The notes under the pieces: model-generated
What the model was told of the DNA's origin: nothing
The model's input: the letters and a program-made list of their open reading frames with translations, nothing else
Database searches by the model: none
Origin: Gammaproteobacteria bacterium
GTDB taxonomy: Bacteria > Pseudomonadota > Gammaproteobacteria > Pseudomonadales > Azotimanducaceae
Assembly: GCA_009837725.1 (NCBI GenBank)
Contig: VXSY01000079.1
Coordinates: forward strand, 1 to 39,244
Direction of reading: 5' to 3'
Length of the DNA: 39,244 bases
Shown here: piece after piece, positions 8,695 to 17,251 of the stretch
Layout: each line of letters opens with the position of its first letter
How positions within the stretch are numbered: position 1 is the stretch's first letter
Program-made: the position numbers and the translations under genes

Positions 8695-10167
8695 ATGACA
8701 AGCAGACACGCGGCGCTCGTCGTCGTTATGACCGCTCTTGCCGCATGTGACCAGATCGACGAGTTCCTCGTCGACGATCCAGTCGAGGAGGAGCAGGTCG
8801 CTCTATACCAGTCGGCACCTGTCCAACGCCGGAACATCACGGTCGCGGTGGAAGCCGCCGGCGTCATCGAGCCAGTCAAGACGGTCGAGGTGAAGTCCAA
8901 GGCGTCTGGCGAGATCCTCGAGTTGCCGGTGGACACCGGCGACTTTGTCGAAGCCGGGACGCTGCTTGCGCGCATCGACCGTCGCGTGCTGAACAACTCG
9001 CTCGAGCAGGCCAAGGCCAGCCTCGAAGTCGCCAAGGCGCGCCAAGCCAATACCCAATCGCAACTCGACCGGATCGTGAGGTTGTACGAGCAGGAATCCC
9101 TGTCCAAGGTCGACTACGAGCAATCTCTGCTCGAGCATGCGACGGCCCGTTCGGAGGTGGTGCGCGGGGAAATCCAAGTGGAGAACGCGACCATCCAGCT
9201 CGAGGACGCGGACGTCAACTCGCCGATCGCCGGCACTGTAATCGAACGCCTCGTTGAGCAGGGGCAGGTGATCTCATCGCCGCTCGGCGACGTGGGTGGC
9301 GGCACCCTACTCATGCAGATGGCCGACCTTTCCCGCGTCCAGGTGCGCATGCTTGTCGACGAAATCGACATCGGCAAGGTGCAACCGGGCACGATTGCAG
9401 AGGTCAACGTGGCGGCGTATCCCAATCGGCCGTTCGAAGGCGAGATCGTCAAGGTCGAACCGCAAGCCGTGGCGGAGCAGAACGTCACCATGTTCCCGGT
9501 GCTGATCGAGCTTGAGAACCGGGAGGGTCTGTTGAAGCCCGGCATGAACGCGGAAGTCGAGGTGGTCATGGCGAGGCGCGAGAGCGTGATGGCCATTCCC
9601 ACGGCCGCGCTTCGCACGCCCAAGGACATCCACGTCGCCGGAAGCGTCCTCGGCCTCGACGCTGAAGCAGTCGACGGGATGCTCGATGCGTCGCCCGTCC
9701 TCGCAGGTGACCGTGCGCCGGGGGCCGCGCCCGAAGTGCCAGCGCTCGACCGCGAACGCGTGCGGGCGGCCTTCTTGAAGCGCCGCAACGGCGAGGAACT
9801 CACCGAGGACGAGGAGACACTGCTGGCCCAAGCGCGCCAGCAGATGGGTGGTCGCCGCGGTGCGCGCGCAACGGGACGCCCAGGCAATGAAGGGCCAAGC
9901 CGCCGCAGTTCGGTTGCGGCCGCCCAGCTCGGCGGCAACTACATGGTGTTCGCACTCCGCGGCGGCGAACCCGCTGCCCTGCGCATCCGTACGGGCATCA
10001 CCGACCTCGACCACGCCGAGGTCGTCGCCGGACTCGACGACGACGACAACGTGCTGATCCTGCCGAGCGCGTCTCTCGTCCGGGCGCAGGAGAGTTTCCA
10101 GCGGCGCGTCAGTGGTCGGGTGGGGATTCCCGGCCTTAGTCAGCAGGGCGGACGGGGCAACGACTGA
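8695..10167 (+). CDS. MacA-like periplasmic adaptor (HlyD/RND family) lipoprotein
   Basis: A 490-residue membrane fusion protein. The start at 8695 follows a GGGGGAG stretch and yields a short lipoprotein signal, MTSRHAALVVVMTALAAC, with lipobox LAAC. An earlier in-frame ATG (8635) would put 20 polar residues ahead of it. The lipoyl-like half motif VEVKSKASGEILELPVDTGDFVEAGTLL is followed by a coiled-coil hairpin (NSLEQAKASLEVAKAR...) and a second lipoyl half (NSPIAGTVIERLVEQGQVI), then beta-barrel. Unusually, about 100 residues between the barrel and the last strands are charged and probably flexible (LTEDEETLLAQARQQ, then Arg/Gly-rich). It should bridge the inner-membrane ABC permease to an outer-membrane TolC-like channel, which is not in this window. 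Confidence 0.92.
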   Translation: MTSRHAALVVVMTALAACDQIDEFLVDDPVEEEQVALYQSAPVQRRNITVAVEAAGVIEPVKTVEVKSKASGEILELPVDTGDFVEAGTLLARIDRRVLNNSLEQAKASLEVAKARQANTQSQLDRIVRLYEQESLSKVDYEQSLLEHATARSEVVRGEIQVENATIQLEDADVNSPIAGTVIERLVEQGQVISSPLGDVGGGTLLMQMADLSRVQVRMLVDEIDIGKVQPGTIAEVNVAAYPNRPFEGEIVKVEPQAVAEQNVTMFPVLIELENREGLLKPGMNAEVEVVMARRESVMAIPTAALRTPKDIHVAGSVLGLDAEAVDGMLDASPVLAGDRAPGAAPEVPALDRERVRAAFLKRRNGEELTEDEETLLAQARQQMGGRRGARATGRPGNEGPSRRSSVAAAQLGGNYMVFALRGGEPAALRIRTGITDLDHAEVVAGLDDDDNVLILPSASLVRAQESFQRRVSGRVGIPGLSQQGGRGND

Positions 10168-11378
10168 TGTCGATCGTCGAGACAGTCCGGGTTGCGCTCG
10201 CTTCGATCCTCGCCAATCTGCTGCGTTCGAGCCTGACCATGCTCGGCATCATCATCGGCGTGGCAGCGGTGATCACCATGGTGGCGCTCGGCACGGGCGC
10301 GCAGCGGGCCGTGGACGCGCAGATCGCGCAGCTCGGCACGCGGGTGCTTTCCGTCATGGCAGGCCAGTCGTTCCGGCGCGGTGTGGCATCCGCCAACCGC
10401 GTCTCGCTCACGGTCGACGACTACGAGGCTTTGGTTCGCGACGCGCCGTTGCTCACGGAAGTCGTACCCGAACTCTCCGGTGGCCGCCAGATCAAGTTCG
10501 GCAACAAGAACCTGTTCCACGACGTGGTCGGCACCACGCCGAACTTCCCGGGCGTACACGCCGTCGATGTCCGCGCCGGAACCATGTTCACGGCAGGCGA
10601 CCTCGCCACGCGTCGGCGTGTCGTTGTGCTCGGCAGCGAGATACCCCAAAACCTCGAAATGGCACCCGAAAGCCTGATCGGCCGCACCGTGGCCATCAAC
10701 CGGGTTCCGTTCGAGATCATCGGCGTCTTCGAGGAGGTCGGCGAGCGCTTTGGCCCAGAACCGGACGACCGTCTGTTCATTCCGCTGACCACTGCCGAGT
10801 TGCGTGTCTTCGGTCAGGACCGGTTGCGCGGTCTGTCGGCACAGGTGGTGGATGGCGTGTCGCTGGAGATGGGCATGGTCGACATCGAACGTGTGCTGCG
10901 CCGGGAGCACAAGATCCGCCCCGGCGAGGACAACGACTTCATGATCCTGAACCGGCGTCAATTCATGGAAATGGCGCAGGCATCAACCGAGATCTTCGCG
11001 TACCTGCTCGCCTCCATCGCCGGTGTCAGCCTGCTTGTCGGCGGCATCGGGATCATGAACATCATGCTGGTGTCCGTCACCGAGCGAACGCGCGAGATCG
11101 GCGTGCGCAAGGCGCTCGGCGCCACACGGTTCAACATCCTCATGCAGTTCGTGGTCGAAGCGCTGACCATCGGCGTGCTTGGCGGTGTGCTCGGCATCGC
11201 GCTCGGCGGCGGCGCCGCTTGGGCATTGACGGAACTCGTCAACTGGAACGTGTTCATCTCCGTCGACGCGATACTCCTCGCGGTGCTGTTCAGCGTCGGC
11301 GTCGGGCTCTTCTTCGGCATCTGGCCCGCCCGCCGCGCGGCGCAACTCGATCCGATCGAAGCACTGCGTCACGACTGA
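10167..11378 (+). CDS. MacB-like ABC transporter permease
   Basis: A 403-residue permease. An N-terminal membrane helix (LTMLGIIIGVAAVITMVALGTGA, about 23-45) is followed by a roughly 230-residue periplasmic MacB_PCD domain. Three C-terminal helices carry the family signatures VGGIGIMNIMLVSVTERTREIG and RKALGA, and the protein ends with WPARRAAQLDPIEALRHD. The gene overlaps the adaptor stop (TGATG), so the three genes form one coupled operon. Unlike E. coli MacB the ATPase is a separate polypeptide. The substrate is unknown. Confidence 0.94.
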   Translation: MSIVETVRVALASILANLLRSSLTMLGIIIGVAAVITMVALGTGAQRAVDAQIAQLGTRVLSVMAGQSFRRGVASANRVSLTVDDYEALVRDAPLLTEVVPELSGGRQIKFGNKNLFHDVVGTTPNFPGVHAVDVRAGTMFTAGDLATRRRVVVLGSEIPQNLEMAPESLIGRTVAINRVPFEIIGVFEEVGERFGPEPDDRLFIPLTTAELRVFGQDRLRGLSAQVVDGVSLEMGMVDIERVLRREHKIRPGEDNDFMILNRRQFMEMAQASTEIFAYLLASIAGVSLLVGGIGIMNIMLVSVTERTREIGVRKALGATRFNILMQFVVEALTIGVLGGVLGIALGGGAAWALTELVNWNVFISVDAILLAVLFSVGVGLFFGIWPARRAAQLDPIEALRHD

Positions 11379-11397
11379 GGGTGGATCACGCGTCGAT

Positions 11398-11454
11398 CTC
11401 GCCGTAGCTGCGAGCGAAATGCGAGCACGAAGGGCAACCGTTCGCGCAGCGAAC
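11398..11454. repeat. Dispersed repeat, copy 1 (inverted relative to 28101-28134)
   Basis: Bases 11398-11432 are the reverse complement of 28101-28134 except for one extra base. They are directly followed by the hairpin GTTCGC-GCA-GCGAAC (11440-11454), an arm shared with the repeat at 18342-18360. Both 35-nt copies lie just after the stop of a plus-strand gene (macB-like here, fur there). The remainder of the 263-nt spacer to 11641 shows nothing I can identify. Confidence 0.65.
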
Positions 11455-11641
11455 TGCCGACGCGCACATGCGGGGCGCCTGGGATGATCGGTGGCCGCTG
11501 TAGGCGACGGGGTGCCCCATAGACGACCGCGCGGCGTGACTGCGAAGACGCCATGAGAACCGGGTGCCTTGCGACGCTAGTTGTCGCATGGGTCCGTCAT
11601 AGTCTCGAACTAGGCCGCCAACTACGAAGCAACGGATCGCT

Positions 11642-11978
11642 ATGACCTACACCATGTTCATCGACGACCTGCGCGACCCTCCAACGCCGGAAGATTGGGA
11701 CGTCGTCGCCCCGCAGCTACGACGCCGTGTTCGAGTGCATCGCCCGGTGCGGCTGTCCGAAGGTTGTCTCGTTCGACCACGATCTTGGTGCGGAGGCGCC
11801 GAGTGGCTACGACATCGTGAAGCGCCTCGTGGAGATGGATCTGGACGGCGACTTGCAGCTACCGGATGGCTTCGAGTTCCACGTTCACTCGATGAATCCT
11901 GTTGGCGCCGAGAACATCCGCACGTTGCTAAGCAACTACATGGATTCGAAGCGAGCGCAGTCATCGTCGGGTGAGTAA
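11642..11978 (+). pseudogene. cREC-type receiver-like protein, interrupted by a one-base insertion
   Basis: ATG 11642 starts MTYTMFIDDLRDPP, then the frame breaks. One base further the frame continues SYDAVFECI....PKVVSFDHDLGAEAPSGYDIVKRLVEMDL and ends at TAA 11978. Together this matches the small receiver-like domain called cREC (cyclic-phosphate-processing receiver), with its FIDDLR and SFDHDLG acidic clusters and HVHSMNPVGAENI tail. The span is 337 nt, one base over 112 codons. The extra base is most simply placed in the CCCC run at 11709-11712, where three Cs would give VVARSYD. Homopolymer sequencing error is a real alternative to genuine decay. cREC domains are linked to RNA-end or ADP-ribose-type chemistry in conflict and repair systems. 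Confidence 0.7.
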
Positions 11979-12160
11979 CATGAGGCCGGTTGGTGCGGCG
12001 CAGGCATTGGTGGTGCCCGCTTACCCATCTCTTCTCCGCCGCGAGGCACAGTGACGAAACCTAGGTGTGATGCGCCCGAAAGTCGTCGTTGATCGTCCGT
12101 CCCCATTAGCGAGTGGGACATCTCTCGCCGCAGTAACTGAAACGATAGGAGTGACCGACC

Positions 12161-12742
12161 ATGAGATACGACCTGCATTGGAAATGCCTGCCGATGGACG
12201 CAATCCAGAGCCACGACGACTGGTACGAGCCATTCTTGGGATCGGGCCTCTACATGCTTGTCGCAGCCACGACGCGTGGCGGCTACGTCGGGTACTACGT
12301 CGGCAAGTCGGACGACATCGGCCGGCGTTGGCGACAGCACCTAAAGAGCTGGTTTTTGGAGCCCCACGAAGGCTACTGGATCCCCGAGAGCGCGGAGGAG
12401 TTCCTTGAGGATCCCGTAGCCGCATTCAACTGCGAGCGACTTAAGCAGGGCCTGAAGTGTCGGCAAGATATTCAGGCCCACATTCTCAAGTCAACGTGGT
12501 TTTGCTTCGCGGAGGTCGATGCCTTGCGGCCTTGGCACACGTTGGAGAACGTCGAGTACGTCCTTCAAGAGGGACTCAAGAAACATGCAGAGATCTGCAA
12601 AAAGGGCTACATCGGGGACACCGGTCGTGGCCGACCGGGGGGCGAACTCGTGATCGACAATCACTTCGGGCGGGCGTTCTTGGGCGGTACGTTGCCGGGG
12701 ACGATTCGGTTCAGCGGCGCGACATCCGTCGAGGTCGGCTAG
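12161..12742 (+). CDS. GIY-YIG nuclease-like protein
   Basis: A 193-residue protein, started at ATG 12161 with TAGGAG twelve bases upstream. The core SGLYMLVAATTRGGYVGYYVGKSDDIGRRWRQHL (28-61) carries the family pattern: GLY for GIY, YVG for YIG, then Arg and His of the GRRWRQH helix. A Glu further on (ENVEYVLQE) could serve as metal ligand. The family hydrolyses phosphodiesters in repair, restriction or homing enzymes. The C-terminal 100 residues are not recognised. The gene stands alone between a broken cREC gene and a LysR gene, suggesting an acquired islet. Function is uncertain and the protein may simply be a structure-specific housekeeping nuclease relative. Confidence 0.7.
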   Translation: MRYDLHWKCLPMDAIQSHDDWYEPFLGSGLYMLVAATTRGGYVGYYVGKSDDIGRRWRQHLKSWFLEPHEGYWIPESAEEFLEDPVAAFNCERLKQGLKCRQDIQAHILKSTWFCFAEVDALRPWHTLENVEYVLQEGLKKHAEICKKGYIGDTGRGRPGGELVIDNHFGRAFLGGTLPGTIRFSGATSVEVG

Positions 12743-12791
12743 GCCGCACCAGGAACGTGCGTTGGGATCGCACAAGCGCATACTCCTACCC

Positions 12792-13688
12792 ATGGACGAA
12801 CTCGATTGGGACGACCTTCGCCTCTTTGCCGTGCTAGCCCGGGCCGGGTCGGTGCGGCGGGCGGGGGAGCAGCTTGGGATCCATGCTTCCACGGTCACGC
12901 GGCGGCTCGAGCACCTTGAGCAGCGCCTCGATGCGCGACTTTTTAATCGCACGCCTGGGGGCTTGCGCATCGCGGAAGCGGGCGCCGACATGCTCGAGCG
13001 CGTGGAGCAGGTGGGGCGGGACATCGACGACATCGAGCGGCTGGTGCGGGGGCGTGACCGGCGTCTCGCGGGGCGGCTCTTGGTGTCGATTCCGGAACCC
13101 ATAGGGCACACGTTTCTGATGCCCGAAATCGCGGGCTTCAGTGAGCGCTTCCGCGACATTGAGATTGAGTTCGCGCCGGCCACGGAACGGTTGGACCCGG
13201 GACGTCGTGAAGTGGACGTAGCCATCGAGATCACGGAGCGTCCCGCCGAGCATCTGGTTGGCAGGCCGCTCGGCCGCTGCGCTCTTGCGGTGTATGCCGG
13301 ACGGGAGTATTTGACCCGGCACGATCCGTTCTGCGCCCCGCACGACTGCGGCTGGATTGAGTGGGAGACTCGCCACAGTACGAGCGGTCATGTCCGGCCG
13401 ACGTTCTTTCCGAACGTGCCCGTGCGTGCGCGTTGCCGCACGGCCATCCTGCAACTGGCGGCGGTTCGCGCCGGGCTTGGCTTGGCCGTCCTGCCGTGCG
13501 TGCTCGGCGATCCGGATGACCATCTGTTGCGAGTGCCGGGTCTCGATCCCATCCCGGGGCCGCAAATCTGGGCGCTCACCCACCGCGACATGCGTGCCGT
13601 CTCCCGCGTTCACGAGTTCATGAGTTTCCTCGCCGAGACGTTCCTCGCCAATGCAGACCGCCTTCGAGGCGAGACGGAACCGCGTTAG
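12792..13688 (+). CDS. LysR family transcriptional regulator
   Basis: A 298-residue regulator from ATG 12792, preferred over ATG 12762 because LysR proteins open with the DWDDLRLF motif. The helix-turn-helix spans about 5-63 (AGSVRRAGEQLGIHASTVTRRLEHLEQRL). The effector domain starts near 90 (LAGRLLVSIPEPIGHTFL) and holds the usual substrate-binding fold, e.g. VDVAIEITERP and LAAVRAGLGLAVLPCVLGD. The target is unclear: it is followed by a 420-nt spacer and the CoA-transferase operon on the same strand, and no divergent partner exists. It ends at 13688 without an obvious terminator. Confidence 0.92.
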   Translation: MDELDWDDLRLFAVLARAGSVRRAGEQLGIHASTVTRRLEHLEQRLDARLFNRTPGGLRIAEAGADMLERVEQVGRDIDDIERLVRGRDRRLAGRLLVSIPEPIGHTFLMPEIAGFSERFRDIEIEFAPATERLDPGRREVDVAIEITERPAEHLVGRPLGRCALAVYAGREYLTRHDPFCAPHDCGWIEWETRHSTSGHVRPTFFPNVPVRARCRTAILQLAAVRAGLGLAVLPCVLGDPDDHLLRVPGLDPIPGPQIWALTHRDMRAVSRVHEFMSFLAETFLANADRLRGETEPR

Positions 13689-13713
13689 CGCCTGAGACTG
13701 GCCAACCGAGAAG

Positions 13714-13786
13714 GGCGACGCATGCGTCGCCTCTACGGCCCGCGGCTTGACCGACACCTTTCTGTAGGGGCGACGTATGCGTCGCC
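13714..13786. repeat. Pair of inverted palindromic repeats (BIME-like)
   Basis: GGCGACGCATGCGTCGCC (13714-13731) is a perfect 18-bp palindrome. A near-identical palindrome with one change (GCA to GTA) lies at 13769-13786. Their flanks mirror each other: the left copy ends CTCTAC and the right begins GTAGGG, so the two are inverted copies of GTAGRGGCGACGYATGCGTCGCC separated by 37 nt. Confidence 0.75.
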
Positions 13787-14111
13787 CTGTCCGGCAGACC
13801 GGTGGGCCGCCGCCAAGTCCGACAGAATGCTGGCGCATGAGGAAGGGCGCGCTAACAGCCGCAGAAAACCGGGCTGGAGCTCGGCTGGAATCAAGTCGGC
13901 GAAAACAGCGTGCCTCCCGGGAAGGGGTGCAAGGGTGCCCGCAGGCATAGGCCTCACAACGTCGCTTCGAACCTCTGCCAGAAACGTCTTTTCGCCGCCA
14001 AACCCTGCTTCCTTCCCACGACGACTTGGCTAGGGCTCCCTTGTCGACCCCTTGCACACCGCAAACCACCTCGCCAAACTGCCCGCCCTTCGCAGCCGTT
14101 CTCCGTTGCAC
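13787..14111. other. Gene-free spacer before the CoA-transferase operon
   Basis: About 325 nt with no frame that looks like a protein and no clear -35/-10 pair. It probably carries the promoter of the CaiB-Hsp70-SnoaL operon. I see nothing else in it. Confidence 0.4.
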
Positions 14112-15287
14112 ATGGCCCGTCCGCTGGAAGGAATCCGCGTACTCGATCTGTCGCGCGTATTGGCGGGGCCCTTTGCCGGCCGGATGCTCTGCGATCTTGG
14201 CGCAGACGTGGTGAAGGTGGAGCCGCCCGATGGCGACATGACGCGGCTTTGGGGGGCGGTCATCGGCGGCGTTCCCGGCTACTTCCATCAACAGAACGCT
14301 GGCAAGCGAGGCATGTGCATCGATCTTGGCCGCGCCGAGGGCGTTGCCATCGCCCGCGACCTCGCGCAGGTGGCGGACGTGGTGATCGAAAACTTCCGTC
14401 CCGGCGTGCTGGCGCGCCTTGGGCTTGGCTACGAGACGCTCAAGGGGTTGAAGGAAGACGTCATCCTGCTTTCCATATCTGGCTTTGGCCAGGACGGCCC
14501 GGAGTCGGGTCGGGCGGCGTACGCCGCAGCGATTCATGCCGAGACAGGCCTGGTGCATCGGCAGGGGCGGGACGGCCGCGAGCCGGCGGATATCAAGATG
14601 TCGGTGGCGGACACCAACGCCTCTCTGCACGGATTGGTGGCGGTGCTGTCGGCGCTGCTCATGCGGGCGCGCACAGGGCTCGGCCAGCACATCGACATCG
14701 CCATGGTGGACGCGATGCTGGCCACAGACGACCAGCTTCAGTATTACCTCGAAGACTCTCACGACACCGGGCCGTCCGTTTCGGACATCTGGCGCACGGA
14801 CGTTGGTTCGATCCTGACCGCTGGCGATTTCCGGCACATCTGGCGGCAACTGAACCGGCGCATGGGCGTAGCCGATCCGACGCCGGCTGGCGCCGCGCTC
14901 GCGGACAAGATTCGACTGCGACGGCAGGCGGCAACGAAGTTCTTTGCCTCGCTCGCCAGCATGGAGGCAGTGCACGACGCAATGCGTCGCATGAATCTTG
15001 CTTGGGGTCTGGTTCGCGACGCCAAGGACGCACGCGAGTCACCCACCGTGCGTCACCGTGGCGCGATCATCGACGCCGACGACCGCGCCGGAGGAACCCG
15101 GCCTCTCACCCAGTCTCCCTACCGCTTTTCTGCTGCCGAGTCCGGCGTGCGCGGCGTCGCCCCGCACCGCGGCGAGCACAACGCCGAGGTGCTGCGCGAT
15201 TGGTTGAAGCTAGACGATGTGGCCGTGTCGAAGGCGCTGGCGAGCGGCGCGCTGCTCACCGAGACTGCCGCGTCAGACGCGAGCTAA
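14112..15287 (+). CDS. CaiB/BaiF family CoA-transferase (family III)
   Basis: A 391-residue enzyme that moves CoA between carboxylic acids through a covalent aspartyl-CoA. ATG 14112 (MARPLEGIRVLDLSRVLAGP) is the canonical family start. An earlier frame start at 14052 adds 20 atypical residues. Visible motifs are the N-terminal Rossmann-like half with GADVVKVEPP (30-38), NAGKRG (62-67), VIENFRPGVLARLGLGY, and SISGFGQDGP. The catalytic Asp is probably Asp167 in MSVADTNASLHG. The C-terminal YRFSAAESGVR...GEHNAEVL is also typical. It heads a plus-strand operon with the Hsp70-like and SnoaL-like genes (4-nt gap, then overlap). The acyl substrate is unknown. Confidence 0.93.
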   Translation: MARPLEGIRVLDLSRVLAGPFAGRMLCDLGADVVKVEPPDGDMTRLWGAVIGGVPGYFHQQNAGKRGMCIDLGRAEGVAIARDLAQVADVVIENFRPGVLARLGLGYETLKGLKEDVILLSISGFGQDGPESGRAAYAAAIHAETGLVHRQGRDGREPADIKMSVADTNASLHGLVAVLSALLMRARTGLGQHIDIAMVDAMLATDDQLQYYLEDSHDTGPSVSDIWRTDVGSILTAGDFRHIWRQLNRRMGVADPTPAGAALADKIRLRRQAATKFFASLASMEAVHDAMRRMNLAWGLVRDAKDARESPTVRHRGAIIDADDRAGGTRPLTQSPYRFSAAESGVRGVAPHRGEHNAEVLRDWLKLDDVAVSKALASGALLTETAASDAS

Positions 15288-15291
15288 GTCA

Positions 15292-16740
15292 ATGGCCATC
15301 GCAGTTCAGCCCATCGGCGTCGGCATCGACTTCGGCACGACCAACTCGGTGGCTGCCACCTTCGACGGTGAGCGCGTTCACCTCGCGAGCCTTGAAACGC
15401 TTGCTGGGCCGGACCCCATCATGCCGTCGGCCACCTACATCGATCGCGACCTGCACACGCTCACAGGGCGCGAGGCCATCGACCGCTACATCGCCGACAA
15501 CACCGGGCGCAAGGTGGAGCTGACTGCGGAGGTGATCGGTAAGGCGACGCTTGCCGTCGGTTACGGCGGCGAGGAGTCCCGCGATCCTGGCGCGACGCTG
15601 ACGCAAAACGTGTATGGCGATGCGACCACCGACGTGGGTCTCGAAGGTCGCCTGTTCCGAGGCGTGAAGCGGTTGCTTGGGCGCAAGGATGTGCGTCGCC
15701 TCGTGGTGTTCGACCACCCGTTCAGCCCCGTCGCACTCGTGACACCGATCCTGCTGCACATTCGCAAGACCTTGGTGGCGGCGGGGGTGCCCGGTGCAGG
15801 CAACAAGCTGGCCGCAGCGACCATCGGCCACCCGGTGAACTTCGAGGGGCGCGATCGCTTCCGCAACCAACTCGGCCTGGCTCGTCTTGGCGAGGCCTAC
15901 CGGTACGCTGGCGTGGGCAAGGCGCACTTCTGTCCGGAACCCATCGGCGCAGCGATGAGCTATCTGCATGCGAACCCCGGTGCTTCGGGCGAGCGACTGC
16001 TCACCGTGGACTTCGGCGGCGGCACGCTCGACTTCTGCGTGCTGCAACGGGGGGCGGCGCATCGCTTCGACGTGATCGCGACGCACGGCGTCGGCTTGGG
16101 CGGCGACCACATCGACCAGCGTCTGTTTCGCGAACTGCTCTTCCCGCTCCTCGGCAAGGGCGAGCGCTGGCGGCGGCGGGGGCAGGCCGGGGAGATCGAC
16201 ACGCTGTTCCCGTTCGACAGCTACGAAGAGCTGCTGGTGAACTGGCCGGTTACATATCTGCTGAACCAGAACCGCTACACCACAGCGGTGCAGGACTGCA
16301 TCGAGCGAGGTGGCCCGGCCCGGTTCAAGTTCCGGCGCCTGCGCGAGCTCATCCAGCAAAACTACGGCTACCTCGTATTCCAGGCCATCAAGGACTTCAA
16401 GGCGGAGCTCTCGAGCCGAGACGAAGCGGTGCTCGACATCGGCGAAATCGACGTCGAGGTGCGGCTGTCGCGGCGTGAGTTCGAGGGTCTGATCGGCGAC
16501 TTGCTGCGCCAGGTGGAAGAGGCCGTGGACGAGACGTTGCGGCGCGCGGCGTTGCCGTTCGATGCCATCGACGTCGTGCTGCGTACCGGTGGTTCGTCGC
16601 TGATCCCCGCCGTACATCGCATCCTGGACGAGCGCTTCCCAGGCCGGGTGGTGAACCACGATCCGTTCACGAGCGTTGCAGCGGGGCTGGCGGTGGCAGA
16701 ATTCCACGACATGCGAGACGGGGTAGGACATGACGACTAG
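15292..16740 (+). CDS. yegD: Hsp70-family protein, YegD type
   Basis: A 482-residue actin/Hsp70-fold ATPase. The phosphate-1 loop is IGVGIDFGTTNS (8-19). The phosphate-2 loop is LLTVDFGGGTLDF (236-248). The adenosine motif LRTGGSSLIPAV lies near residue 440. It lacks the peptide-binding C-terminal domain of DnaK, and is close in length to E. coli YegD (about 450). A long charged insertion (FPLLGKGERWRRRGQAGEIDTLFPF) precedes the second lobe. The substrate is unknown, and YegD-type proteins are presumed chaperone-like. It begins 4 nt after the CoA-transferase stop and overlaps the SnoaL-like start by 11 nt, so it is translated in the operon. Confidence 0.85.
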   Translation: MAIAVQPIGVGIDFGTTNSVAATFDGERVHLASLETLAGPDPIMPSATYIDRDLHTLTGREAIDRYIADNTGRKVELTAEVIGKATLAVGYGGEESRDPGATLTQNVYGDATTDVGLEGRLFRGVKRLLGRKDVRRLVVFDHPFSPVALVTPILLHIRKTLVAAGVPGAGNKLAAATIGHPVNFEGRDRFRNQLGLARLGEAYRYAGVGKAHFCPEPIGAAMSYLHANPGASGERLLTVDFGGGTLDFCVLQRGAAHRFDVIATHGVGLGGDHIDQRLFRELLFPLLGKGERWRRRGQAGEIDTLFPFDSYEELLVNWPVTYLLNQNRYTTAVQDCIERGGPARFKFRRLRELIQQNYGYLVFQAIKDFKAELSSRDEAVLDIGEIDVEVRLSRREFEGLIGDLLRQVEEAVDETLRRAALPFDAIDVVLRTGGSSLIPAVHRILDERFPGRVVNHDPFTSVAAGLAVAEFHDMRDGVGHDD

Positions 16741-17194
16741 CGAGCGCTTCGCGAGGGTGCTGGACCGGTTCACCGAGGCGGTAGAGGGGGGAGACGGCAC
16801 TGCGCTCGCGAGCCTGTTCACCGAGGATGGCGTGTACGAAGATGGCTTCTATGGCGCGTCATCCGGCAGGGCGGAGATTGCGGCCATGCTGGAGACGAAG
16901 TTCTGGGGCCACGCCGAAGGCTTCCGCTGGCGCATGTTGGAGCCGGTTAGCGATGGCCGGCACGGCTACGCACGGTATGTCTTCAGCTATCGCTCGAAGC
17001 TGCCCGGCGTCGCCGGCGAGGCGGTGGTGTTCGAAGGCATGAGCCAGTTCACCTTCGAAGGCGACATGATCCGCCGCTATCGCGAAGTGTTCGAGACCGG
17101 GGTGGCAATGGCCCAACTCCGCTTCCCCGCCGGACGGATCGCCAAAAGCCTCGAACGCCGCGCTGCCGCATTGCGGGAGCGGCAGGGCGTTTGA
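16730..17194 (+). CDS. SnoaL/NTF2-like domain protein
   Basis: A 154-residue protein of the cone-shaped alpha+beta NTF2-like fold. It opens with a helix (SERFARVLDRFTEAVEGGDGTALASLFTEDGVYEDGFYG) and continues with strands RWRMLEPVSDGRHGYARYVFSYRS and FEGMSQFTFEGDMIRRYREVFETG. Members are isomerases, hydratases or binding proteins for small molecules, or have no enzyme activity. No catalytic residues can be assigned. The start overlaps the upstream Hsp70-like gene by 11 nt. The C-terminal Arg-rich helix (AKSLERRAAALRERQ) is unlike the core. Confidence 0.82.
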   Translation: MTTSERFARVLDRFTEAVEGGDGTALASLFTEDGVYEDGFYGASSGRAEIAAMLETKFWGHAEGFRWRMLEPVSDGRHGYARYVFSYRSKLPGVAGEAVVFEGMSQFTFEGDMIRRYREVFETGVAMAQLRFPAGRIAKSLERRAAALRERQGV

Positions 17195-17251
17195 GGGATG
17201 CCCCTACCCCTCTGAGAAAGGGCCGCAGACGCCCGCTGGCGGGGCGCTACG

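Noticed and set aside
12834-14975. 713-residue minus-strand open frame
   Set aside because: It is antisense to the LysR and CoA-transferase genes, crosses the palindromic repeats, and its composition (His/Arg/Ala rich) is typical of shadow frames.
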